Below, one piece after another: positions 1 to 5,165 of a stretch of 5,165 bases of DNA; within the stretch, counting starts at the first letter, position 1, and each line of letters begins with the position of its first letter. The stretch is from the NCBI GenBank assembly GCA_965603095.1, contig CBFDBQ010000077.1:1-5165 (forward strand), in the 5' to 3' direction. Source of the DNA: DAOVVL01 sp965603095. Lineage in GTDB: Bacteria > Pseudomonadota > Alphaproteobacteria > Rhodospirillales > Magnetovibrionaceae. The notes below the pieces were generated by a model. That model was not told the origin of the DNA and ran no database searches. It worked only from the letters and a program-made list of their open reading frames with translations. Made by a program: the position numbers and the translations under genes.

Positions 1-21
1 ATGAAAATAAGGGTCTCCCTG

Positions 22-246
22 TCAAGCCTGGTCGCCCTTGTAGATGATATCGCCATCGGTGGCTTCGTACATGCCAACCAGCACATAGGCAATGGTACTT
101 TTGCCCGAGCCAGACTCTCCAACCAGCCCCAGCGTTTCGCCCTCGAAAATCTCCAAATCCACACCGTCTACCGCTTTTACCAACTGGCCATTTGTAAGTA
201 GAAAATATTTCTTTAAATTTTTAATGTCTAAGATTTTTTCCACCAT
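22..246 (-). CDS. N-terminal fragment of the second peptide/nickel ABC importer ATPase (DppF/OppF type), ended by an in-frame TGA
   Basis: This is the start of the second cytoplasmic motor subunit, which would pair with the ATPase encoded upstream and hydrolyse ATP to drive import. The 74 visible codons carry a typical beginning: a KNLKKYF-like first strand, the VDGVDLEIFEGETLGLVG segment, and Walker A GESGSGKS at residues 43-50. The ATG at 246-244 overlaps the TAA of the preceding gene by one base (TAATG). GGAGG at 258-254 sits 7 bases upstream, so start and frame are well supported. The frame then meets TGA at 24-22, before the Q-loop, signature, Walker B and H-switch; family members usually run to about 310-330 residues. 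The cause may be a nonsense mutation, a frameshift or a sequencing error. Only 21 more bases are visible, so whether the rest of the gene follows cannot be seen. As it stands the product could not hydrolyse ATP. Confidence 0.8.
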   Translation of the reverse strand: MVEKILDIKNLKKYFLLTNGQLVKAVDGVDLEIFEGETLGLVGESGSGKSTIAYVLVGMYEATDGDIIYKGDQA

Positions 247-1244
247 TATGTTACCTCCCCTGCAAAATAACAGCTCACCCAATGTCCGGGGCTAATCTCC
301 AGATGCGGTGGTTTTTGGGTATGGCAAATCTCCTGTGCATAGGGACAACGTGGAGAAAATCTACACCCTTGAGGTGGTATCATATAATCGGGCATACGGC
401 CGGGAATACCTTTTGAAATGCCTTTGCCGGTCAACTTAGGCACACAAGACATCAAAGCCAACGTGTAGGGGTGCTTGAAGTTATGGAAAATATCGTCGGT
501 TTTACCACTTTCCACAATGGTGCCAGCATACATAATATTAATATAATCTGTAGATTCTCGGATAACACCCAAAGAGTGCGAAACCATAACCACCGACAAT
601 TCCTTATCCAGCATCAGCTGGTTAATCAACCGCAGTATTTGGTCCTGAATGGTAACATCCAAAGAGGTGCCCGGCTCATCCGCCAAAATCAGCTGGCGCC
701 CGGCGGCAATTGTCATGGCAATGCAAGCACGCTGCTTCATCCCGCCGGAAAGCTGCAAAGGGAAGCTCTTCATTATGCGTTCCTGGTCGGGAAGCATTAC
801 ACTATTTAAAGCATCTATCGCAATTTCATGCAATTCCTGAGCGGGAGTATTTTTGGGCTTGGCATATTTCAAAGCGGTGATGATTTGCTTTTTAATGTTA
901 AAGACAGGGTTTAAAGCACTGGAAGGATCTTGAAAAATCATTCCTGCGCCGGTGCGCCGCATGGTGGCTAGCTTGGAGTTGTTCATTTTAAACACGTCCT
1001 GCCCTCCAAAGAACACCTCACCACGGTTGACAATGGCATTTTTTGGCAACACATTCAGTACTGCTTTTAAGGTGGTGGTTTTGCCACAACCACTTTCACC
1101 AACCAGTCCAACCCTTTCCCTCTTTTTCACCTTAAAGCTAATGCCATCCAAAACATGGCTTACGCTGCCATAAACATCAAAAGAAACGGAAAGATCCCTA
1201 ACTTCCAAAATTATATCTTTCTGTGTATTATCCATATTTATCAT
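246..1244 (-). CDS. Peptide/nickel ABC importer ATPase (DppD/OppD type)
   Basis: Cytoplasmic nucleotide-binding subunit of 332 residues, full length for the family. Visible motifs in order: Walker A GESGCGKT (49-56), Q-loop IFQDP (Q105), ABC signature LSGGMKQR (165-172), Walker B LILADEP with catalytic Glu190, D-loop SLDV (194-197) and H-switch His223. LSGGMKQR is the form typical of DppD/OppD. The C-terminal oligopeptide-transport extension has HPY (258-260) and four cysteines at 294, 300, 307 and 325 in CRFSPRC-x6-C spacing. In some DppD homologues this cluster binds a [4Fe-4S] centre. The start is ATG at 1244-1242, overlapping the permease stop as TAATG. GGAGGAG at 1256-1250 supports it better than the ATG three codons further in. 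Two small oddities: DEPGTS where DEPTTA/S is usual, and SHS where THD is usual at the H-switch. Catalytic residues are intact, so it should be active. The exact substrate is unknown. Confidence 0.96.
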   Translation of the reverse strand: MINMDNTQKDIILEVRDLSVSFDVYGSVSHVLDGISFKVKKRERVGLVGESGCGKTTTLKAVLNVLPKNAIVNRGEVFFGGQDVFKMNNSKLATMRRTGAGMIFQDPSSALNPVFNIKKQIITALKYAKPKNTPAQELHEIAIDALNSVMLPDQERIMKSFPLQLSGGMKQRACIAMTIAAGRQLILADEPGTSLDVTIQDQILRLINQLMLDKELSVVMVSHSLGVIRESTDYINIMYAGTIVESGKTDDIFHNFKHPYTLALMSCVPKLTGKGISKGIPGRMPDYMIPPQGCRFSPRCPYAQEICHTQKPPHLEISPGHWVSCYFAGEVT

Positions 1245-2092
1245 TAAATCTCCTCCGTTCCCAACATACTACTGATACCATCACCCAATAGATTAAATCC
1301 TAGCACAATTAGCATTATCGCGATAGCGGGGAAAATAGTGAACCACCATTGTGCCGGCATATATTTAACTCCAGAGGAAATCATGCTGCCGAGCGCCGGT
1401 TTAGGCGCTTGCTCACCCATGCCAGCAAAACTTAAGGTGGCACCCATGATAATCACATAGCCCATATCCAAAGTCATTTTGGTCAGGATCGCGGAAAGAC
1501 AATTAGGCAATATCTCTTTAAAGATAATATGGGGCAGTTTGGCACCGGCAAGTTCAGCATAAATAATATAGTTTTCCGTTCTCAGCGAGGAGGTCACACC
1601 ATAAGATAAACGTGCATACCAAGGCCACCACATGACGGTAACGGCCAGCATGGAATTGGTCAAATTTGGCTCCAGCACAGAGGCAATAGCCAATGCCAGT
1701 ATCAGTGGAGGAATTGACAAAAATATATCCGTAATGCGCATCAAAATTGTATCAATAGCCTTTCCTTTGTGATAACCGGCAATTACACCAACTATAAAAC
1801 CGACCGGTGCAGAAATTAATAACACTATCAAGCCCATCATCAGGGTATTACGGAAAGAACCGATGATGCGGCTGAAGATATCACGGCCCATCACATCTGT
1901 TCCGCACAGGTACTGGCTGCTGGGGGGAAGGCTAGTCTTGGTAAAATCGACATAGGAGCCGATGTGTTCCGGGTAGGGAACCAGATATTTGCCAAAAAAA
2001 GCCAGAAAGATAAAGGTAACAGCAAGAACAAGTCCAACAACAGATATTTTGCTTTCCGAAAATTTGTACCAATTTCTTTTTAATGCTTCCAC
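1244..2092 (-). CDS. Peptide/nickel ABC importer permease (DppC type)
   Basis: Integral membrane subunit of 282 residues that forms the translocation channel with the DppB-type partner encoded just upstream. It has an N-terminal cytoplasmic stretch and a first membrane helix at about 16-38. Next comes the conserved GTDVMGRDIFSRIIGSFRNT block (64-83), followed by hydrophobic helices at about 85-106, 122-140, 143-160, 208-225 and 250-272. The EAA coupling loop, which contacts the ATPases, is ENYIIYAELAGAKLPHIIFK (173-192). The C-terminal LGSMISSG and GFNLLGDGI segments are typical of DppC/OppC/NikC. The start is GTG at 2092-2090, chosen because AGGGAG at 2107-2102 lies 9 bases upstream, matching the spacing at other genes here. 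The gap to the preceding stop is 17 bases, and the 3' end overlaps the next ATG, so it is co-transcribed and probably translationally coupled. Confidence 0.96.
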   Translation of the reverse strand: MEALKRNWYKFSESKISVVGLVLAVTFIFLAFFGKYLVPYPEHIGSYVDFTKTSLPPSSQYLCGTDVMGRDIFSRIIGSFRNTLMMGLIVLLISAPVGFIVGVIAGYHKGKAIDTILMRITDIFLSIPPLILALAIASVLEPNLTNSMLAVTVMWWPWYARLSYGVTSSLRTENYIIYAELAGAKLPHIIFKEILPNCLSAILTKMTLDMGYVIIMGATLSFAGMGEQAPKPALGSMISSGVKYMPAQWWFTIFPAIAIMLIVLGFNLLGDGISSMLGTEEI

Positions 2093-2109
2093 TGTTTTAT
2101 TCTCCCTTT

Positions 2110-3135
2110 TTATTTGCTTCTAGATTGTCGTATCCTTGGGTCTAGTATCATTGCCACAATGTCTACCAGTATATTGGTCAAAATGAAAATTACACCAAAA
2201 AGCATGACCACTCCACAAACAGCGTTGATATCTTTACCAAGAATGGCTTTCAACGCATAGCGGGAAATGCCCGGCCAGCTGAAAATGGTTTCAACCAGGA
2301 AGGCATTTGCAAAAATTGAAGCAATATCCAAACCCATAATTGAAATTGTGGGAATAACAGACGGTTTCAGTAAAAAAAGGCGGTTGATAACATTTCTTGG
2401 CACACCCTGCGAAGTTATCATGGTGATATAATCTTTCCCCTCGTTTTCTATCATATAAGAGCGGGTTAGACGTGCTTCCTGCATGGTATGTGGCAGAGCA
2501 AGCGCCAGCGCCGGCAGCGACAAATGGAGAAACGCATCCCAAGCTGCAGCGGGTTGTCCGTCAATGAACGCATCCAATATCATTAACCCGGTTACCGATG
2601 GAACAGAAAAGCCCATGGTTAAACGGCCACCAATTGAAGGTAGTATTGGGAGCCAATAACCAAAAATAAGTAAAAAAAATACCGCCCACACAAAAGTTGG
2701 TGTAGCAATGATAACATAACTGCTAAAGCGAATTAAGTAGTCGGGCCATCGGTTTTTATACATGGCCCCCAACACACCTAAGAGCAGTGAGAAAAAAATG
2801 GGCATAATGCCTGCCCAAATTACCAGCTCCGCCGTGGCAGATATAAATTCCTTAATGTCTTTCGAAACAGGACGATTCGTTATGGTAGACTTGCCAAAAT
2901 CTCCTTTGACCACACTGGCAATCCAATAATAATATTGTATTGCCAAAGGTTCATTATAGTGCATTCTTTCCCGGTACTGTTCCACAATTTCCTCCGGAAC
3001 AGTGGGACCCAAGGCCAAACGTGCCGGGTCTCCCGGTATAATGCGCATCAGAGAAAAGATGATCACAGATAGTCCAAGCAGCACTACTAAAGCCCATCCC
3101 AGCCGTCTGAGAATTATCTTCAATAATGAGTGCAT
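2110..3135 (-). CDS. Peptide/nickel ABC importer permease (DppB type)
   Basis: Integral membrane channel subunit of 341 residues. After a short basic N-terminus comes the first membrane helix (about 10-30), then the family hallmark IIPGDPA (32-38) and an extracytoplasmic domain including the conserved KGDFGKS (77-83). Further helices lie at about 102-125, 136-160, 202-217, 262-283 and 305-330. The EAA coupling loop is KDYITMITSQGVPRNVI (234-250), followed by the conserved ETIFSWPGISRYALKAI (282-298) and the C-terminal LDPRIR. The start is ATG at 3135-3133, because AAGGAGG at 3151-3145 is 9 bases upstream and the protein then begins like its homologues (MHSLLKIILRRLGW). The frame stays open for 41 more codons to a GTG at 3258, but that extension is Cys/Arg-rich, unlike a permease start, and lacks a good ribosome binding site. 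A 256-base spacer separates this gene from the binding-protein gene, unlike the tight junctions downstream. Confidence 0.96.
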   Translation of the reverse strand: MHSLLKIILRRLGWALVVLLGLSVIIFSLMRIIPGDPARLALGPTVPEEIVEQYRERMHYNEPLAIQYYYWIASVVKGDFGKSTITNRPVSKDIKEFISATAELVIWAGIMPIFFSLLLGVLGAMYKNRWPDYLIRFSSYVIIATPTFVWAVFFLLIFGYWLPILPSIGGRLTMGFSVPSVTGLMILDAFIDGQPAAAWDAFLHLSLPALALALPHTMQEARLTRSYMIENEGKDYITMITSQGVPRNVINRLFLLKPSVIPTISIMGLDIASIFANAFLVETIFSWPGISRYALKAILGKDINAVCGVVMLFGVIFILTNILVDIVAMILDPRIRQSRSK

Positions 3136-3144
3136 TTTTTTCTG

Positions 3145-3151
3145 CCTCCTT
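3145..3151 (-). promoter_or_regulatory. Ribosome binding site of the DppB-type permease gene
   Basis: Perfect AAGGAGG on the minus strand, 9 bases before ATG 3135-3133. It decides against the in-frame upstream GTG at 3258 and gives a permease with a family-typical N-terminus. Confidence 0.88.
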
Positions 3152-3201
3152 GTATACTTGCATATAAATTGATTGTAGGTTGTTTGGGAACATGCTCTTC
3201 T

Positions 3202-3240
3202 CTTAGGCACCCATTCGCCAGCACCGCCACAATGGCTAAG
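3202..3240. repeat. Imperfect inverted repeat in the spacer before the permease genes
   Basis: CTTAG 3202-3206 pairs with CTAAG 3236-3240, and CCATT 3211-3215 pairs with AATGG 3231-3235. There is a 4-base bulge (3207-3210) and a 15-base GC-rich loop. It lies about 50 bases upstream of the permease ribosome binding site in a GC-richer patch. It may be a leader structure or part of a dispersed repeat; function is unknown. Confidence 0.4.
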
Positions 3241-3321
3241 AACTGCCCAAATAAACACCCTAAATGAAACCTCTTCGGCGGCGGGGACAAAACCAATAAA
3301 GTACTAACTTATAGCGGAACC

Positions 3322-3361
3322 CTATGAGCGAAACGACCAAAGCCAGCCGTTTCGCTCATAG
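3322..3361 (-). promoter_or_regulatory. Perfect 14-bp hairpin between the solute-binding protein and permease genes
   Basis: CTATGAGCGAAACG at 3322-3335 is the exact reverse complement of 3348-3361, with a 12-base loop (3336-3347). It begins 30 bases after the stop codon of the binding-protein gene. No T-run follows the stem on either strand, so it is not a standard intrinsic terminator. In other importer operons, hairpins at this position protect the 3' end of the binding-protein message, letting it be made in excess over the membrane subunits. I infer that role here. Alternatives are a partial rho-type terminator, a dispersed repeat or a regulator site. Confidence 0.7.
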
Positions 3362-3391
3362 ACCAACGCAGTTGCCAACATTCACCATTAA

Positions 3392-4999
3392 TTATCTTCT
3401 AAGTTCCGGATAAACCTTGATATCTCTTAAATAAAAAGAGAAGCCTTGTAAGCCAATTTTCGGCTCAAGTTCAACATAAGAAGCCTGGTAAACAAGCCGT
3501 TCCGGAGTTTCGGCAATTGGCGCAAAAGTAAAGTTTTCACCGCAATATTCCTGAATTTCGGCGTAAACAACTGCACGCTCATCGATATCAACGATAGTTA
3601 TCGAATTGTCGATTAACTTATCAAGTACCAGATCGTTAACCCAGTTCATATTTTGCCAGGTGCCAACTTTCTTAGAACGCAACATAGAAATAAACTGTGA
3701 GCCGGAGTCGGAGGAAACAGGGGTAATAGAGATAAGTGACATCATCGGCGACATTTCCATATTAGCAGAATTCGCAACAATGGTTGCCCAGGGTAGTTCC
3801 ACAATGTCAATATTTAAACCAATTTGCGAAGCAGCTGCTTGTATCATTAGTGCAATCTTTTCCCGTGCGGGTGTTTCTGATACCCAGATTAATTCTATTT
3901 TCATGTCGTCAATTGTAGCGGCATATTTGGATTTTGCCAGGGCTTCCTTGGCTTTTTCAAAATTGAATTCAAAGTCGAACGCTGGGACAAAACCCAACAA
4001 ATTAGAAGGGATAATACTATTTTTTTGTATCGAACCCGGCTCAATATGTTCACAAACGGTTTTGTAATCAATTAAATAACCAAGGCATTCGCGCATATAT
4101 TTATCGTCCATGGGCGCTCTTTGGTTATTCATCCACAGGTTAATACCTCCACCGGTATAGTTGTAGGCCATCTTTAAGGTGTCGTCAGAAGCAAGCATCG
4201 ATGCCACATTTTCCGTAGCCTGCCACATATCGGTAGATTCAAGTTCCTGTCGGCTCATCATGGTTTTCACTGTAACTCCTTCGTTGGAAGCGTAAACAAT
4301 GAATTTTTCCGGGTTATTTTCTTTAAAACCGGCCCAGTAGCTGTCGAACTTGCTGCCGCCAACCGAAATATTAGTGCTTACGCTATCTACAATATAGGGG
4401 CCGGAACCAGCATCATTTTCCAACAGGTAGGTTTTCCCGTAGTCGCCTTTGTCGCCATAATCACCACTGGTTGCATATTTGGTTTCCAGTAGCGCCTGAT
4501 CTACTATGTAGAAACGAATCAGACTGTTTAAAAGCGGACCATAAGGCATAGTGCAGTTGAAACGCACATTAAAATCGCCAATTACTTCGACCGATTCTAT
4601 GTAATCATAGAAAAGGAATGCAAAGCCCTCGCCTATTTCCATTAGGCGGTTCATTGAATAGGCAACATCGTTAGCGGTAAGCTGGTTGCCACTGTGAAAA
4701 TAGATATCTTCACGAATCTTAAAATCCCAAGTTAGACCATCTTCAGAAACTTCCCAGCTTTCGGCAACCCAAGGCTCAACACTACCGTCGGCCATGGGGA
4801 ATACCAGACTGTCAAATACATTGATCAAGACGACGCAGGAGGCATAGTCTGAACCTACTGCCGGGTCCCATTTGGGCATAATGGTCTGGGTTACGCGAAA
4901 AATACTACCCTCGGTATCAACATCACTTTCACTATAAGCAGAAAGCGTAAATACCAGACATACAACAAGTAACATGATTAAAACTAGAAACTTTTTCAT
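3392..4999 (-). CDS. Peptide/nickel-type ABC importer solute-binding protein (SBP family 5)
   Basis: Secreted substrate-binding subunit of 535 residues, a usual length for SBP family 5, which delivers ligand to the permeases encoded downstream. The N-terminus is a signal peptide: MKKF, a hydrophobic core to about residue 20, then a possible signal peptidase I site near SAYS-ES. No lipobox is seen; the one Cys in the core is preceded by LVV and followed by hydrophobic residues. The family 5 signature region lies at about 79-98 (AESWEVSEDGLTWDFKIRED), followed by FHSGNQLTANDVAYSMNRL. Also typical are GSGPYIV in the middle, RECLGYLIDYKTV, and the late FNFEKAKEALAKSKY. It is the first gene of the visible operon. 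The start is ATG at 4999-4997: AAGGAG at 5014-5009 lies 9 bases upstream but only 3 bases from the in-frame GTG at 5005. The ligand cannot be predicted; low conservation of the ligand-binding lobe makes dipeptide, oligopeptide or another solute possible. Confidence 0.95.
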   Translation of the reverse strand: MKKFLVLIMLLVVCLVFTLSAYSESDVDTEGSIFRVTQTIMPKWDPAVGSDYASCVVLINVFDSLVFPMADGSVEPWVAESWEVSEDGLTWDFKIREDIYFHSGNQLTANDVAYSMNRLMEIGEGFAFLFYDYIESVEVIGDFNVRFNCTMPYGPLLNSLIRFYIVDQALLETKYATSGDYGDKGDYGKTYLLENDAGSGPYIVDSVSTNISVGGSKFDSYWAGFKENNPEKFIVYASNEGVTVKTMMSRQELESTDMWQATENVASMLASDDTLKMAYNYTGGGINLWMNNQRAPMDDKYMRECLGYLIDYKTVCEHIEPGSIQKNSIIPSNLLGFVPAFDFEFNFEKAKEALAKSKYAATIDDMKIELIWVSETPAREKIALMIQAAASQIGLNIDIVELPWATIVANSANMEMSPMMSLISITPVSSDSGSQFISMLRSKKVGTWQNMNWVNDLVLDKLIDNSITIVDIDERAVVYAEIQEYCGENFTFAPIAETPERLVYQASYVELEPKIGLQGFSFYLRDIKVYPELRR

Positions 5000-5008
5000 T
5001 CTCACTAT

Positions 5009-5014
5009 CTCCTT
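5009..5014 (-). promoter_or_regulatory. Ribosome binding site of the solute-binding protein gene
   Basis: AAGGAG on the minus strand. It is 9 bases from ATG 4999-4997 but only 3 bases from the in-frame GTG at 5005-5003, so it selects the ATG. The same 9-base spacing is seen at both permease genes. Confidence 0.8.
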
Positions 5015-5026
5015 TTATATTAGAGT

Positions 5027-5098
5027 TAGTTGGAAACATGGCACTCCAACTACGGTTTATTAATCATCCCGCATGCCATGTGGGATGGTAAAGCCGTA
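5027..5098 (-). promoter_or_regulatory. Structured leader with two overlapping hairpins before the solute-binding protein gene
   Basis: Hairpin one: TAGTTGGA 5027-5034 pairs with TCCAACTA 5045-5052 (8 bp, 10-base loop), ending 12 bases before the ribosome binding site. Hairpin two: 5051-5059 pairs with 5089-5098 (one bulge), then CATCCC 5065-5070 with GGGATG 5082-5087, then CAT 5072-5074 with ATG 5078-5080. The two share bases 5051-5052. ACATGGCA at 5036-5043, largely in loop one, is exactly complementary to TGCCATGT at 5074-5081 in the tip of hairpin two. The pairings are seen directly; a regulatory role is inferred. No known riboswitch class was recognised, and no clear -35/-10 promoter pair was found. 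Confidence 0.45.
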
Positions 5099-5116
5099 TA
5101 GGAATTATCTAGCCAC

Positions 5117-5142
5117 ATAAAACACCAGACTCCTGTCTGGTG
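5117..5142 (-). terminator. Terminator-like hairpin upstream of the solute-binding protein gene
   Basis: On the minus strand CACCAGAC (5142-5135) and GTCTGGTG (5130-5123) form a perfect 8-bp stem with a 4-base loop, followed directly by TTTTAT (5122-5117). This looks like a short intrinsic terminator. It could end an upstream gene outside the window or act as an attenuator in the operon leader. The T-run is short. An outer 7-bp repeat (5110-5116 with 5148-5154) encloses it. Confidence 0.5.
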
Positions 5143-5165
5143 ATGTAGTGGCTATCCAGACGAGA

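Noticed and set aside
22..24. TGA as a recoded sense codon (Trp or selenocysteine)
   Set aside because: ATPases of this family have no selenocysteine at this position and none of the other four genes contains an internal TGA. A mutation or sequencing error is simpler.
471..840. Plus-strand open frames across the first ATPase
   Set aside because: They are antisense to a fully motif-supported ATPase gene and carry no domain of their own.
3136..3258. 41-codon N-terminal extension of the DppB-type permease from a GTG at 3258
   Set aside because: The perfect AAGGAGG at 3151-3145 serves the ATG at 3135. The extension has no good ribosome binding site of its own, and its Cys/Arg-rich sequence is unlike the family.
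3606..4067. Plus-strand open frame of 153 codons
   Set aside because: It lies entirely within the minus-strand binding-protein gene, has no recognisable motif, and reads as its antisense shadow.
4950..4970. Lipoprotein cysteine in the binding-protein leader
   Set aside because: The Cys is preceded by LVV rather than a small residue at -1 and is followed by more hydrophobic core, which does not fit a lipobox.
5000..5005. GTG at 5005-5003 as start of the solute-binding protein
   Set aside because: It is only 3 bases from AAGGAG; the ATG two codons later has a 9-base spacing matching the other genes.
5095..5113. Possible -10 box (GATAAT, minus strand, 5111-5106) for the operon promoter
   Set aside because: No acceptable -35 hexamer lies 16-18 bases upstream, so a promoter call is not supported.

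Overview
The window holds one minus-strand operon for an ABC importer of the peptide/nickel (Dpp/Opp/Nik) family. Read in the direction of transcription, from high to low coordinates, it runs: structured leader (about 5165-5000), periplasmic or extracellular solute-binding protein (4999-3392), a 256-base spacer with a perfect hairpin (3391-3136), DppB-type permease (3135-2110), DppC-type permease (2092-1244), DppD-type ATPase (1244-246), and the start of a DppF-type ATPase (246 down to an in-frame TGA at 24-22, just inside the window edge). I see no convincing plus-strand gene; the open frames there mirror these genes.

The complex would work as follows. The binding protein captures a solute outside the cytoplasmic membrane. 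The two permeases form the heterodimeric channel. The two cytoplasmic ATPases form the heterodimeric motor. The sequence does not fix the substrate: the family carries di- and oligopeptides, nickel, opines and some sugars or oligosaccharides.

The organism is a bacterium of moderate GC content (about 45% by eye) with strong AAGGAGG-type ribosome binding sites and closely spaced genes. That fits Firmicutes/Clostridia or similar groups such as spirochaetes. The binding protein has a signal peptide but no lipobox cysteine, which leans towards a cell with an outer membrane. I would not name a genus.

Two features go beyond a routine transporter operon. First, the second ATPase is broken by a stop codon shortly after its Walker A motif. 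Second, the non-coding segments are rich in RNA-structure potential. The leader has several competing inverted repeats, including a terminator-like hairpin and an 8-base loop-loop complementarity. The spacer between the binding-protein gene and the permeases has a perfect 14-bp hairpin without a T-run. These suggest post-transcriptional control of the operon. I found no CRISPR array, tRNA, rRNA, insertion sequence or wholly novel multi-gene system.
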